Source: Cercophora sp. LCS_1 (taxonomy: Eukaryota > Ascomycota > Sordariomycetes > Sordariales > Lasiosphaeriaceae). From it: 64,000 nucleotides of DNA. The position numbers and the translations under genes are program-made. The notes beneath the pieces were generated by a model. The model did not search any database, was not told the origin of the DNA, and saw only the letters and a list, made by a program, of their open reading frames with translations. Where the stretch lies: positions 558,001 to 622,000 of the forward strand of contig JAPZLL010000002.1 of the NCBI GenBank assembly GCA_036250225.1, given 5' to 3'. Positions 1 to 11,698 of the stretch are shown here, piece after piece. How positions within the stretch are numbered: the first letter of the stretch is position 1; every line of letters starts with the position of its first letter.

Positions 1-3000
1 AGAAGCTCTGCTACACCAGAGATCTGCTACTCAACGCAGAGTGGAACCAGTCGGATGATAGAGAAGTCTATCTTCATCGCCACCCGGCTTTTGTAAGGCA
101 CACTTGTTTGAGATGCTCGCCGAGTTTGACTGACAATCGTCGATTTTGTAGTTTGGTCGAGTCGAGGACGTGATAACGGACTGCTGCGGATACTGCCCTA
201 TCCCGAAGACTGACGAGGAGAAGGAGATCGCGGAGAAGGAGTCCAAGATCTATGTTTCGGGCACAATCTCTTTCATCAGGGACGACCCCGGTAGACAGGT
301 GAGAAGACAATCACTATCCCTCAGAACAGGAGTTTGACACGAGCAATAGCAAATCGGATCTTTCAATCCCCTGACCGACGATGATTGGACCGAGATGGCC
401 TATGTCGGGAATACCGCGCGCCTCTGCGCGGCGATTGTGGACGGTGACCTCGAGCACGTTGAGGATTGGCTTGCCCAAGAAGGCGTCAACCCCGATACTC
501 GCGACTTCACCGGAAGGACGCCGCTTCACCTCGCGGTTATGAGTTCTACTCCCGAGATTGTGAAACGAATCGTCGACGCCGGAGCGCGTCTTGTCGCCAG
601 ACTAGCGGATGGAAGGACAGCACTTCATCTCGCTGCTGCTCGAGGCAACGTCGAGATTATCAAGATTCTCATGGATAAGAGCATCGCCAATGAGGCTGAG
701 TATGAGGAGAAGCAAGACCAGCGACGATTGGCAAAGAGCTCAGAGAAGAAAGCCGAGGGTGCGGCTGCCAACGAGGAAGACGAGGGGATGGCCGACGCCG
801 ACGAAGAGGAATCGGGAGAAGGATCTGACGAAGAATCTGATATCGAGATGGTCGATGGCGATGAGTCGGAAGTTGAGGCACGCAGCATGGCTACCGGCTC
901 TTTTGTGGAGGTCAAGCGTCAAGGCACTGCAGCGGAAGGGGACGAGGCAGCCTTGGATGACGAGGAGGAGCCGAATTTCTTCGATGTCAACGTTGTGGCT
1001 TGGGACACACCCTGCTCGGCCTTACACCTGGCCATCACCGAGGGCCACGACGAGGTTGTCAAGACCTTGTGCCAGGTAAGACGACACCTTCCAACCGAGG
1101 CGCAGCTAGCTAACGCTTTACGTAGGACTACGGTGCGGATATCCTTTTGCCTGTCAAATTCTTGGACTCGCAAAAGACTCCATCTGGCTCTCTCTTGACT
1201 CTCGTCCTTGCCTTGGCCCTGCCAGAGGAGAAGGCAAAGTCGATGGCGAAGACTCTCCTGAGCCTCGGCGCCACGTCGGCTCAGGCCGACTTGAACAGCG
1301 CGACGGCTTTCCATCGCTACGTCGAAGCGAATGTCAAGTCTCTCATCGACACTCTGCTCGAAGCGGATCCTACCGGTGCCAAATCCGCGATTAACCATGT
1401 GATCGTCTCTCGATACGGAAGCCCGCAGACAGTGCTTCATGCTGCGATCCGTCAGTGCGATCTTCCTTTGGTCTTGACGCTCCTCGAGCATGGGGCCGCC
1501 ACCGAGATTGATTTCGAGACCTGGTACGTGAACATATCTCAGATGCTGTGTGTGGGTTTGCAACTGACAGCAAGGCAGGCTCAAGTCAGCGAAGCAGTCT
1601 CCCATGAGTGGTGATTTGCGGTCGTTTGAGGAGAACGAGAAGCGATTCAAGAACTCGATGGAGCAGCCGTTGATCGTGGCGCTGAACAGCGCCAAACCAG
1701 AGACTGCTCTTCTGCTTCTGGAGCGAGGCGCTGATCCGAACGTCATCACCGCAAGCTCATACTATACCATGGACTGTAGCTGGTCGAGTAGCCCGGGAGA
1801 GTCCGCTCTTGACCTTGTTACGAACCAGCTCGAGGTTCTGCGCACTTTCAGGGGAGAGAACCCCGAGACAGCACCAGTCAAACCCGAGGGCATCGATACC
1901 TACCTTGAACGCTTCAAAGAGGGGACCTACCAGCACTGGAAGGTGTCGAACGACGTCAGCTCGACTCTGTCGGTATATCGCAGGGACGTCAGAAAGTGGA
2001 AGCGAAACCAGAAGAATCCCAAGGTCGACCCTGGTGTTGCAAAGAAGGCAGAAGCCATTAAGGGAGCAATCGATGCCCTGGAGAAGGTTGAACAAGTCAT
2101 GCACGCAAAGGGGGCGAAGACCTTTGGTGAACTCTTTCCCGACTATCGCGACAAATACAGTCGCAACGACAACTACCACTACCAACGGTACCAGTCGCCC
2201 GACTTCACCAGGAAGACTGCTCCCTACGAATTCGTCTTCAGCTTCCGCTCGGTAAACGACGTGACCAAGGCTCGCCACGCAGCCTACTTGGAGTTGTAAG
2301 TTTGCTCTACCGTGGTGCTGAATGGTGTGATTGCTGACATGTTCAAGGTTCGAGGCTACATGGAGCGGTGATTTGGACAAGATCAAGTCCCTTACCCTCG
2401 GTGCTTGGGACGAGGAGAAGACAGAGGCGCCATTGAAGATCGCCGTGACCGACGCCCACGACAACAGTCCGTTCTCCCTCGCCTTCCTCCGTGGGCACTA
2501 TGATGTTGCCAAGGCCATTCTTGAGATCACGCAAGCTCAGTACTCGCCAAGAGAGAAGCCGAAAACCCGTTTCAGGATGGAGGATGACGATGAAGACGAG
2601 GACGAGTACTCTGATGAGGACAGCTGCGGCGACAGCAACGACTCGCATCCGAGAATCCAGAGCCAGATCGTTGGCGGTGACTTTACCATCGAGAATGTCG
2701 GTCAGGTCAGCCTCAAGGTCGACAGCCACACAACGCCTCTTGAAGTGCTCGGCTGGAAGTGCAAGGGCTTTCGCGAGGATGGCGGGCCGTCTTGGGACAC
2801 ATGCAACCTTTTCGAGCGCGTTATCGGTTCTGATGACCTGAAAGGTCTCAAGTTCCTCCTGGATCTGGCTGAGCATTACAGTGGCCAGAAAGTTGACCCC
2901 GAAGAAGAGGTTTCGTCTTTCTACTCCTTCCCGATCGATGCTTTCAACGCTGCCATCCGTTTGGGCAGGATCGACCTTATCGCCGAGGTCATCAAGCGCA

Positions 3001-4499
3001 CCGGGGCCGGATTGCCGCTGGAACACCTTGTCAAGGATAGTGGTATTGAGCTGAAGGAGAAGCCACGGTACTACCAAGGGCTTACGGTGTACGGAAAGAA
3101 GAGGAGCGACTGGGCAACCGCCGGGCGTGAGGTTGTGCGCAGATCGACCGGATCCGAGGTCTCGCCATTGTTGCTCGCCGCTGCCAACGGCTCTTTTGAG
3201 AGCGTCGAGTGGTTCATGACCGACATCCCCCTGCGACTTTACCTGGACTTTGCCACTTCCAAACGCGCCCGGGACGATACAAGACTGAAGCATCTTGCGC
3301 AGGCGCCAGGAGGCATCGAAAAGGTCATCTCGAAGTGGCTTAGCGATCAGAGTAAGTCCAACATAAACGGCCCAAAACAAGGAGTCGGCTAACAGTCTTT
3401 AGATGACCTTGTGCTCCATGTCGCGATCACCGCTTCCCCCAGTGACAGGTCCATGAGGCTCGTGACGCATCTTGTCAACACCTTCCCCAAGCTGGTCAAC
3501 GCAAAGTCCGTTGAGCAGAAGACACCCCTGATGCTCGCCTGCGAGTTTGGCCGTGTCGAGATTGCTGAGCTATTGCTCAAGTCGGGCGCAGATCCCGCAT
3601 TGAAGGATCGCTACTGCAAGAACCTCTTGCACACCGCTCTCCAGTACTCGCCGGTTACCAAGGATCTCAAGCGGCTTCTCGCCTTGTTCGACCGCACCCT
3701 TCTTGCCAAGATGCTCAGGGAGAGGACGAGCTTGGATCAGAACGGCCATACACCGATCCACTCTTTCATTTCTGAGATTTCCGGATGGCATTGGAGCTCA
3801 GACGACGACAAGAAGAAGGCCTTGGAAATCGTGAAGCTGCTGCTTGAAATCTCACCCGAGGATTCCCTCCGTGCGCTCCGTATGCTTGACGCGGCCGGTG
3901 ACACACCACTCCATAGCTTGATCCTCAGGGACAAGGACCTCTGCCTCGACCTGGCTCGCATCATCATCGATTTGGACCCGAGCCTTCTCTTCCGGGAGAA
4001 TGCTGTTGGCCGTACCCCAGTCGAGGTATCTCGCGATCGGTTGCTCGCGCTGAAGATCAAGAACCCGGGCCTGAATAACTCTTTCCCCAACAGGGAGGTC
4101 GCCGGCTGGCCTCGCAGGACCTACGGATGGGACACCGAGGAATCCAACAGCAAGCCGGTAGTTGAGAGGATGTGGCAATTGTGCGAGGAGACGCTGGCCA
4201 AGTTCCCGACCCTGCCGAAGCGACAGCTGGTTAGCCTCCACGAGGCAAATGATGTTGCGAAGCGCCTGGGCGAGGAGCACTCCTGGGCTCGCTATCAATT
4301 CCGCATCAGCTCTCCGTCTCCTTCGGAGGCGGACGGCGAGAATGCAAAGGAAGCAGAGGTTGTCATGGACATGGAAGAGAAGCCCGAAAAGAAGGAGAGG
4401 CTGAGCGATGTCATCTCATCGCGATCTCTGCGTGTGGGCCACCCCTGGCAGGCCTGGCCCGAGGAGAAGGTTGTTGAAAACTCTTCCGAGTCTGACTAA
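1..4499 (+). CDS. Ankyrin-repeat protein, 5' end outside the window
   Basis: Seven exons can be joined in phase: 3-92, 152-298, 350-1075, 1126-1523, 1579-2295, 2348-3351 and 3403-4499 (TAA stop). They give at least 1392 residues, and the start lies upstream of base 1. Ankyrin units are clear after the third exon begins (TGRTPLHLAV, DGRTALHLAAARGNVEIIKI) and again in the last exon (EQKTPLMLACEFGRVEIAELLLKSGAD, split here by its repeat units; HTPIHSF; GDTPLHSL). Between them are two acidic low-complexity linkers, near bases 700-1000 and 2575-2640. The C-terminus is charged and ends SSESD. The part before the ankyrins (CCGYCPIP segment) is not one I recognise. Ankyrin repeats bind proteins; the partner and role are unknown. 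The acceptor of exon 6 is AAG rather than CAG or TAG, so that junction is slightly less certain. Confidence 0.85.
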
Positions 4500-4677
4500 A
4501 GGCTGCCCGGCGAGTCGATAAGCAGCCAATTGGGCGCCTTCACGTTATCTGATGCTCTAGAAGTTCGGATTTCCTTGTTGTCCCGGTTGTTGTGAGAGGA
4601 AAAGGGGGCTAGTTGCTCGCGAACATTCGCTGAATTTAACTTAGGTCACTTGTCGTCTCGACCACCACTGTCGTTTC

Positions 4678-4710
<33 letters not shown>

Positions 4711-5649
4711 AATTCAACCCTTTGGCAATTCAAGGCATTTGACACTTCATGCCACGAAAGCCCGGTGTATCCGTTCATAGTTATCCTCCCAACGTAACCG
4801 GTGAAGTTTGCGATCACATACGTAAAACAACAAGTCACTTGCACAGCATCAACAGACGAGTATCAGTCCAATAGCTCTTGGTATTCCTATCCATACAACC
4901 TCCCTATCTCAAACAATCTCATCTCACCAAGACGAACGACAAGAAAAAAGCAGCAAACGCATCGCATCGCATTCATGCAACGATTGGGTATAAAACGTCA
5001 GCTGACTGACTCCTTGCTCTCGCGACGAACCTTCAGCACGAGGCAAGCCACCAAAAAAACTACCCAACTTCACGTTGCATCTTCCTTTTCAAAACCCCGA
5101 GAACAACAGACTCCGTCCGTATCCACTCATCGTTGCCCTCGTCCTCCTGTGCTCCCTTCCCGCCCATCCGTCCGTCCATCCATGCAGCCATGCAGAAAGA
5201 ACAGCGCTCACACATCGACTCGCTTGCTTGCTTCAGGTGCTTCGTATTCAATGACCAATGACCAAATGAACATGGAATTCGGACTGCCAACCACGCCTTG
5301 CCTCGCCGTTTGCTCCTTCCCTACACCTTACGGCCCCAATTCAATCAACAGCCGGGGTCATGGTGTCAACAAACTACAAGAACAAGATAAGATAAGAGAA
5401 AAAAAAAGGCGCAAACAAAGCGCCGGGGATCGAGAAGGGTTTTTGAAACTAGTAATAGGGGATATCTCAAATTCCCAAAATAAACGGTTGCCCCATCCGG
5501 TTTTCCCACCGTGATTTGTTTGTTCCCTACCCAAAAAACGCCAGGTAAAGCCCTCCCGAAAAGACAAAATAGTAACGCCATTCACCCTTTGCACACTGAT
5601 AGAACATATGAACCAAGTCCGGGATGGACCAAAATGAGTGGAAGTAGCC
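4500..5649. other. Convergent 3' spacer with a TA microsatellite
   Basis: This stretch lies between the stop codons of the ankyrin gene (+) and the Kar9-like gene (-). It holds an uninterrupted TA dinucleotide run at about 4680-4708. No convincing gene was seen; a 237-codon plus-strand frame at 4801-5514 has low-complexity Ser/Thr/Arg composition typical of chance. Confidence 0.7.
4680..4709. repeat. (TA)n microsatellite
   Basis: About 14 tandem TA dinucleotides without interruption, in the 3' spacer just after the ankyrin-repeat gene. Length is likely to vary between strains. Confidence 0.95.
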
Positions 5650-8600
5650 TCAAGTCCTCCACCTGGGCTTGTTGTCGGGCTTCCCCTTGTCTGAAGCCGA
5701 GGAACTCCCCTGACGCATGGCAAATCGAGCACCGGCCACGGCTTGAGGACTTTCCCTCCCCGTGACGCTTGTTCTGCCCGATTTCGGTTGGGGAAGCAGA
5801 CTTGCACGCCTGTTGGACGCCAGGGAACTAGCCGGGCGGGGCATGGTGTCTGGGGATTGTTCAATGGGCCTGGGGGGTTGTAGGGAGGCACGCCGGTTAT
5901 TAAGAGCTGCCATGGAAGCCTGACTTGCTAGACGCGGCTTGGGGAGCGGTTGCTGAGAAGAAGCAATCCTGTCTCTAAAAGACATGCGTGATGCAGATGC
6001 CGGTTTGGAGGCTTCCAGTTCCGGCGACGCGGTTGCTGCACGGGCAAGTGGGCTTCTCAGCATCGGCAACTTGGATGCCGAGTTTGGCGTCAATGCCGAT
6101 GCGGACCGGACCGGGGTCGGTGTCTTCTTGGCATATGGGCTGGGAGTGGTCAAGGAGAGCGGCTTGAAGTTGTGGCCCGTGTCAACATCAGATGTGTTTG
6201 TGGAGGCGTTCCACTTTGGCCGACCGGGTACTGTTGACGTCGGCCGCGGTATGCGGTTCGCTGTGGGGGTGGCTGAGCCTTCTCGGGATGGGGTTGAAAG
6301 GGCTGATACCCGTGGTGTTAGAGGTTTTCTCGCCACTTGGCTAGCGGGCGCCGGCAATGAGGACTGCCTTCTGCTGGCGGGCTGTGGGAGATGGCTCCCG
6401 ATGCTTGAAGACCGTTGCTTAGCAGCCTGGGCACTTCCAGTGTTGCTGATCCCTAGACCTGACATGATGACGGACGAGGGTGGCGAACTTTGCGGGGTCT
6501 CGATTCCGCTAGCAATCGTTGACCTGTCATTCGAGAGCATGCTAGACACCGAATCCCTGAGTTGCTGGCTTCTCTTATCGGCCTGTATCTCTTCAACAGC
6601 AGTGTCCAACTCCACCATACGCTGCTTCAGCTCGTCCCATTTCGCTTGCATCTCGGCGTTGAGGCGTAGGATCTCGCCGTTGACTGTCAATCGGTCCTTG
6701 ACGCCCTTGTCGATGATGGACAACACCCGTTCAATGGCGGGGCCGTAATGCGTCTTTTTGGATTCATAACTCTCGATCTTGTTGCTCATTACCGGTTGGT
6801 TAGTGAGGTGCATGCCCGAGTCGACTGCTTCCCGGAGCCTGGTGACGCTCCGGTCTACCGACTCGTACATCTTTTGTGCCTGTCGGCCGGCGCCGCGAAA
6901 CACCATGACCCAGCGATCTTCACCCAGCTCCTTTCGCAAAGACTCGGCATCCTTCTCCAGCTTCCTGTAGCTCGCATCCAAGCTGACTCGCCGCATCTCC
7001 AGCTCCTCGCATGCCGTCGGGAAGATGTCGTCTGCTCTAGCTTCGAACACCGAAAGCCTCATAGGCAAAAAGTCAAGGGATGCCCGGAGCGGCTGCATCC
7101 GAGCAAACAGGGCCAAAAGGCTGCTGTCCTCAGGGTTGATGCTGGTTACGCCGGGAGAGGGGGAACTCGGGCTGACGGGGAATGCTGGCAGGCTGAAGCG
7201 GTTGCTCGCCGGTTGTAATCGGGATGCGATCGCAGGCGTCTCTTCGACAATCGTCTCCAAGTCCCCAATGTCCACATTATCGCCCGTGCTGCCAGTCATG
7301 ATGGACTTGTGCCGTCGCTCCTCCATCTCGAACACCAACCGGCTGAGATCGTCCATCTCGTTCTGAATGTCGCCTAGCACCATGTTCCATAGCTCTTCCC
7401 ACTCCATCGCCATCTCGACCTGCGCCTTGACGTTGTGCAGCGTTGTTCGAATCTTGGCCCACTCATTCATAATGGCTTCCATCTGCATGACGGCCCTCTT
7501 AAGGTCGTCAGTTGGAACGTGCACAATGTCCTCACGGTTCTGCAACTCTTCTATAGCGCTGACATAGACATTGATGAGCTCCTCAAAGCGGATGATGGCG
7601 TTCTCCACCTCCTCCACACCTTCGCGCCCGCCAGCGGCCGCCCATTCAACGTCATCTTCACTTTCCAGCCCCCCTATGACCTCCGATGCCTTGTAAATCC
7701 ACCCACGAATCTGCTCAGCGGCACTGATCAATGCCCTCGTAGCAGCCTGGGCAGTCGGAATAGCCGAAACCTTACTTGACAGCGATTCGGCATCCGGGAG
7801 TTGTATTGATGTTAGCTGAGCGAGCTGATTCGCAAATGAGGCGCGAGAGAGTGTGTAAATCGACCCTGGTCGCTGAAGACCCAAGGGGTTGAAATTCGGA
7901 TAAGCATCGGGGTTGAAGACGTCGCTCGAGTCCTGAGATAGTGGGGGCGTATCTTTTGGAGGCGGAGGGGGCGGCGTTTGTGGTGGCCGCACATCCCGCG
8001 CGATGTGCTCTTCTCGGGTTTCCAGCTGAGCCTTGACACCGTTCCCGTTCGTGTGGTCGGGTAGTCGATACTTGTGTGTGTCCATCTCCAGCGGCTGGAC
8101 GGCGGCAATCTCTGGGAGTAGCTCGGGTTTTACCTCACTTTCGACGGTCTCATGGGCGATGTCGTCGGGCTCGGACTTGTTGGGAGATTTATTCGACTTC
8201 AAACTCGACTTCGACGGTATCCGAGCAATGGCTTTCCAAGGGCGGCCTCGGCGCTCGATAGCTGGCGCTGTCGAGCTGGCCTGGTGTCCTTGGTCAAGCT
8301 TCCTTATCTGCTCCTCGGGTAGCCGGCCGACAGGTTCGAGGTGATGAGATGGAGGTGGCGACGTGGATTTCCTGGTGTTTCCGAAGCCAAGGGCCTTGAG
8401 TCGCGCCGCGAGACCCGGGGACGGCTTTCGTGGATGGTGGTGGATTGGTGCTGGGGTAATGGCGACGTGCGAGGGCGATGTGTCATTCGCAGACAGATGC
8501 TGTGGGTGTTGCTGCTGCGGTGGCTGCGGTCTTGGTGGTGAGAGGGAAATTTTGGCGTCGCCGTTGTGGCCGTTGCTGGCGTCGTTGTTGAAGGAGCGCA

Positions 8601-8760
8601 ACTGGAAAACGTCGCTAGGGATGTCGGAGAAGGTTAGAGATGCCACGGCGTCATTGCGACCGGCATCTTGGTCGTCCGTCCCCACCGTGGCAGTCGCGGG
8701 AGACGTGATGTTGCAATTGCTACTGCCTGCAACTGCAGCGGCGGCGGATAGACTGGTCAT
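5650..8760 (-). CDS. KAR9: Kar9-like microtubule/spindle-positioning protein
   Basis: A single uninterrupted frame of 1036 residues starting at an ATG whose complement is at 8758-8760. The N-terminal 300 residues are Pro/Ser-rich and disordered. Residues of about 320-760 are a helical region with the look of the Karyogamy/Kar9 domain (segments IRGWIYKASEVIGGLE, LDFLPMRLSVFEARADDIFP, GEDRWVMVFRGAGRQAQKMY). The C-terminal 280 residues are basic, Ser/Pro-rich and contain SxIP-like EB1-binding candidates (SKLP near residue 896, NRIP upstream of it). In yeast, Kar9 links the EB1 protein Bim1 on microtubule plus ends to myosin and so orients the spindle; the same role is inferred here. The gene is intronless and divergent from the next gene across a 2.9 kb spacer. 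Confidence 0.85.
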   Translation of the reverse strand: MTSLSAAAAVAGSSNCNITSPATATVGTDDQDAGRNDAVASLTFSDIPSDVFQLRSFNNDASNGHNGDAKISLSPPRPQPPQQQHPQHLSANDTSPSHVAITPAPIHHHPRKPSPGLAARLKALGFGNTRKSTSPPPSHHLEPVGRLPEEQIRKLDQGHQASSTAPAIERRGRPWKAIARIPSKSSLKSNKSPNKSEPDDIAHETVESEVKPELLPEIAAVQPLEMDTHKYRLPDHTNGNGVKAQLETREEHIARDVRPPQTPPPPPPKDTPPLSQDSSDVFNPDAYPNFNPLGLQRPGSIYTLSRASFANQLAQLTSIQLPDAESLSSKVSAIPTAQAATRALISAAEQIRGWIYKASEVIGGLESEDDVEWAAAGGREGVEEVENAIIRFEELINVYVSAIEELQNREDIVHVPTDDLKRAVMQMEAIMNEWAKIRTTLHNVKAQVEMAMEWEELWNMVLGDIQNEMDDLSRLVFEMEERRHKSIMTGSTGDNVDIGDLETIVEETPAIASRLQPASNRFSLPAFPVSPSSPSPGVTSINPEDSSLLALFARMQPLRASLDFLPMRLSVFEARADDIFPTACEELEMRRVSLDASYRKLEKDAESLRKELGEDRWVMVFRGAGRQAQKMYESVDRSVTRLREAVDSGMHLTNQPVMSNKIESYESKKTHYGPAIERVLSIIDKGVKDRLTVNGEILRLNAEMQAKWDELKQRMVELDTAVEEIQADKRSQQLRDSVSSMLSNDRSTIASGIETPQSSPPSSVIMSGLGISNTGSAQAAKQRSSSIGSHLPQPASRRQSSLPAPASQVARKPLTPRVSALSTPSREGSATPTANRIPRPTSTVPGRPKWNASTNTSDVDTGHNFKPLSLTTPSPYAKKTPTPVRSASALTPNSASKLPMLRSPLARAATASPELEASKPASASRMSFRDRIASSQQPLPKPRLASQASMAALNNRRASLQPPRPIEQSPDTMPRPASSLASNRRASLLPQPKSGRTSVTGRESPQAVAGARFAMRQGSSSASDKGKPDNKPRWRT

Positions 8761-11698
8761 TTATTGCCGCGACGAGCCCCTATCTGTGAGTATGCGGCCG
8801 GGTATTGGTCAGGACGACTTGCAGAGGTCGCGTCCTGCTGCGGGACGACGGGTCTTGCTTGTTGGCGTCCCCCCGAAAAATTCACAAGCAGGCCGGGATT
8901 GGATTCGGTTCGCTCTGCCTGAAGCTGTGAGCTGGGGCGTCCGACTGGTCGGGCTCGCGGCAGCCAGCAATCGGCAGGAATTGGCAGAGGGCCTCCTCAA
9001 ACGCGCAGGTGTTGGACCTTCGTCACTGCTCTGCTGACATGCTGGAAAACCGGGGGTTTCTGGACACCTGGGGTGTGGATTGGCAGTTGCGATTGGGACG
9101 AAACCTTGCGCATGCAGAGAGCTGCGGCGATGCTGCAGTAGGCGGATGCGCGGGCGAACAGGAGAGTGGAGAGACGAGCGGATGGCGAATGAGTGCGTGT
9201 GATATACCGTCTCCTTGAGACCCGCAGTTGGGTAGAAGATGCCAACAGAGAATGGAGCAGAGCGTTGGTGAGTCGATGCGTGGTGACTGTGGTCTGAGGT
9301 TGGAAAAAAAAAGACTATGTGGAAGCTGTGAGAGAGTGGCAGTTTGCACTGGGCAGCTGGAAGAGATCTGTCTCGTTCTGACACAGGTCCTCAGCGCCAA
9401 AAGAAAGTCACAGCGGCACGGCCTGGAACCAGAGCGGAATCACCGTGGCAAAGCAAATAAGAAAAACGAGAGAGCGGACGTAATGAGGAGGATAAAAGGG
9501 AAACCGAAACATTTCACCACTTGGGTTCTGGAAGTATTTTCAGCGTTGGGCCTTAGCTCCCGGGGAACCCTGATCGGGCTTCTCGGCAGCCCGCAGATAA
9601 ACGGCTGGGCTGGAGCTCTTTCCTCTCGGCTGGGCTGCAACGGCCCAGCTCCGGTTCGCGCGGGATATGGGTCGTGGGGTCTCTGGGAACCCGATCGTCT
9701 GCCTCCTTCCAGACTTCGCGTTCCATTCTCTGTTCTTCGACTCTCTCCATTCCCCAAGCGCGTAAAGCGAAGTTACAGCGTTGCAATCACGATTCAATAA
9801 CGGTAGTTGGATGGCCCGGGCGATGGGATTTCGCAGTCGCGGACGTGGGAACAGGCAGGGGAGCTGTGTAATTACACCCCGTTCGAGCAAAGCGCGCTGC
9901 CAGCGACAGCCACAGAGTTCCCTTGGACCAAACAATCGGAGCTTTCGCTGTCTTGACGGCTGCTGTGGCGCCGCGTGGGAATTGCTGGGAAGAGATCACG
10001 GGTTCTGCTTCGCTGAGCTCTTTGGGCAAAGAGCTCAGGAGATGACGATCAACCCGGATCTGGTCCGTCACCCGGCCAGCACAACGGATGGAGGGGCGAA
10101 GAGCGAGGCCGAACGCCTCCCTCACGCCCTCACAGGATTGTCCCGAGACCTTTGCTGCACAGCATCGGCTCTAAGTTCCGGTTCGCCTGATGCTTGGAGC
10201 AAAACTTGAAGATTGCAACAAGCTGAAGAGGAGAACCTCCAGAGTTCTGCCGGAGAATTCCGGTTCAGGGGTTCGTTCTTTATCTTAATGCGCCATTATT
10301 GACTCTGCCCTTCTCTGTCAACAATCGGTCCAAGGCCGCAACCCGATGGCCAAGCGTGAGTCCCCACGAGTTAGCTAGAGCTCTATAAGTACAGGCCGTA
10401 ACGAGACGAATCGCTGGCCAAAAGCGCCGGCTGAGCACATGCGTCTTGTCTGCACGTACCCGACTGCAGTTCGCCCGCAGAGGGACGGCGCAGCATCCCA
10501 CCCGCCCTCGAAGAACGATAACACCCCGCGTTAAGGTCTATCAAACGGCTGCTGGCGTTCCCTCTTTCTCTCAAGACGCGGTACGCGTTTTATCGATGCC
10601 TTCCCCGCCGCGACATCCCGCGATGCTACCTCACAGGAACCAAGATATCGCAGGCCGCAACGCCAGGGCCATGCGAGATGACGAGTGTCAAAGGCTCGCC
10701 GGAGGGAGATAGCACGGTAGCGTTTGCTTCGTTTCGTTTGTTTGGCGAACATAATGTCAACAGCCGCGGGAGCCGTCTTGACGCTTGCCTGTCACGAAGC
10801 TTATCCGGCTCGCTGGTTGTGCTCCGACGTCTGAAACACCTTGGTGAAATTGAATGTTGGGACGAAAAATGCAGTGAGGCGAGCCCGTTGCCCCGTCGTT
10901 GCTCCACAACAGAAAATTGGTCCATGGCGCATTGAGAATGGAATCCCAGCCAGAGCCTGCGTTCCGTCGTGCTGCTTTTGTTGGTGCTCCTGATATATCT
11001 CAGGAGTGGACAACAGCGAGCGGTCCTTTGCCATGCACCACTAACACGCGACCGTCAAATGTTGGCTCGCGCGTTGTGAAGAACGATGGGTTGATGGCGA
11101 AGAAGGCGACAGCGCTGGCCCGATTCTGGACACCAATCGTGTTAGGGACACCCCTGACGCAGCCCAGGACCCCTGACTCTCCCCACCAGCGGCAACATCT
11201 TCCCCCAGCTGCCAGTGGCATTCAATTAGCATCACCCCGGAAGCAAGCCGACGCTCTCATTCGTGTCACAACAATTCTTCCGCCTGACATTGGATCCTAT
11301 CCTCCCTTTCTGCCTGCAGACCCCTTTCCCACAGCAACACCCACTTGTTTCTAGAAGCTGCCGAGCAGTCTTTATTTTGTGGCCGTCCGGAACCCGTGCA
11401 GTTGTCGATCTTCACGATTCCCTTCGGAACCGGACTTTGGCGCGTCTGCTTGACAGCCAGCCACCTGACGTATTGTTTACACACTGCATTCGGTCTGCGC
11501 CAGCACACAGGCTCGGCGGACCTTGCTCAAATACAAACTCGAGCTGACAGCGAGTCAAGTGACGCAGCATTCTGTACCACCAACGAACGATCCGGCTTCA
11601 TCATCCCGCAGTCCTCGGCCAACCGTAAAGGGGCCGCTGCCGCATCCCGCCCGAGACTTTCGATAGAATACTCCCGTATCACCAGAGTCCAAGCCACC
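8761..11698. other. Long divergent promoter region (2.9 kb)
   Basis: The spacer separates the starts of the Kar9-like gene (-) and the uncharacterised gene at 11699 (+). Several 100-190-codon frames lie on both strands but they overlap one another, mostly start at non-ATG codons or have biased Arg/Ser/Pro composition, and none resembles a known family. I saw no tRNA or other RNA gene. The 5' leader of the plus-strand gene probably occupies the last few hundred bases, which are open in frame from 11345 but lack a well-placed ATG before 11699. Confidence 0.6.

Noticed and set aside
919..1749. 276-codon minus-strand frame
   Set aside because: Antisense shadow of the ankyrin gene; it crosses that gene's well-supported introns.
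4801..5514. 237-codon plus-strand frame after the ankyrin gene
   Set aside because: Low-complexity Ser/Thr/Arg/Gln composition, no family resemblance, and placement in a convergent 3' spacer.
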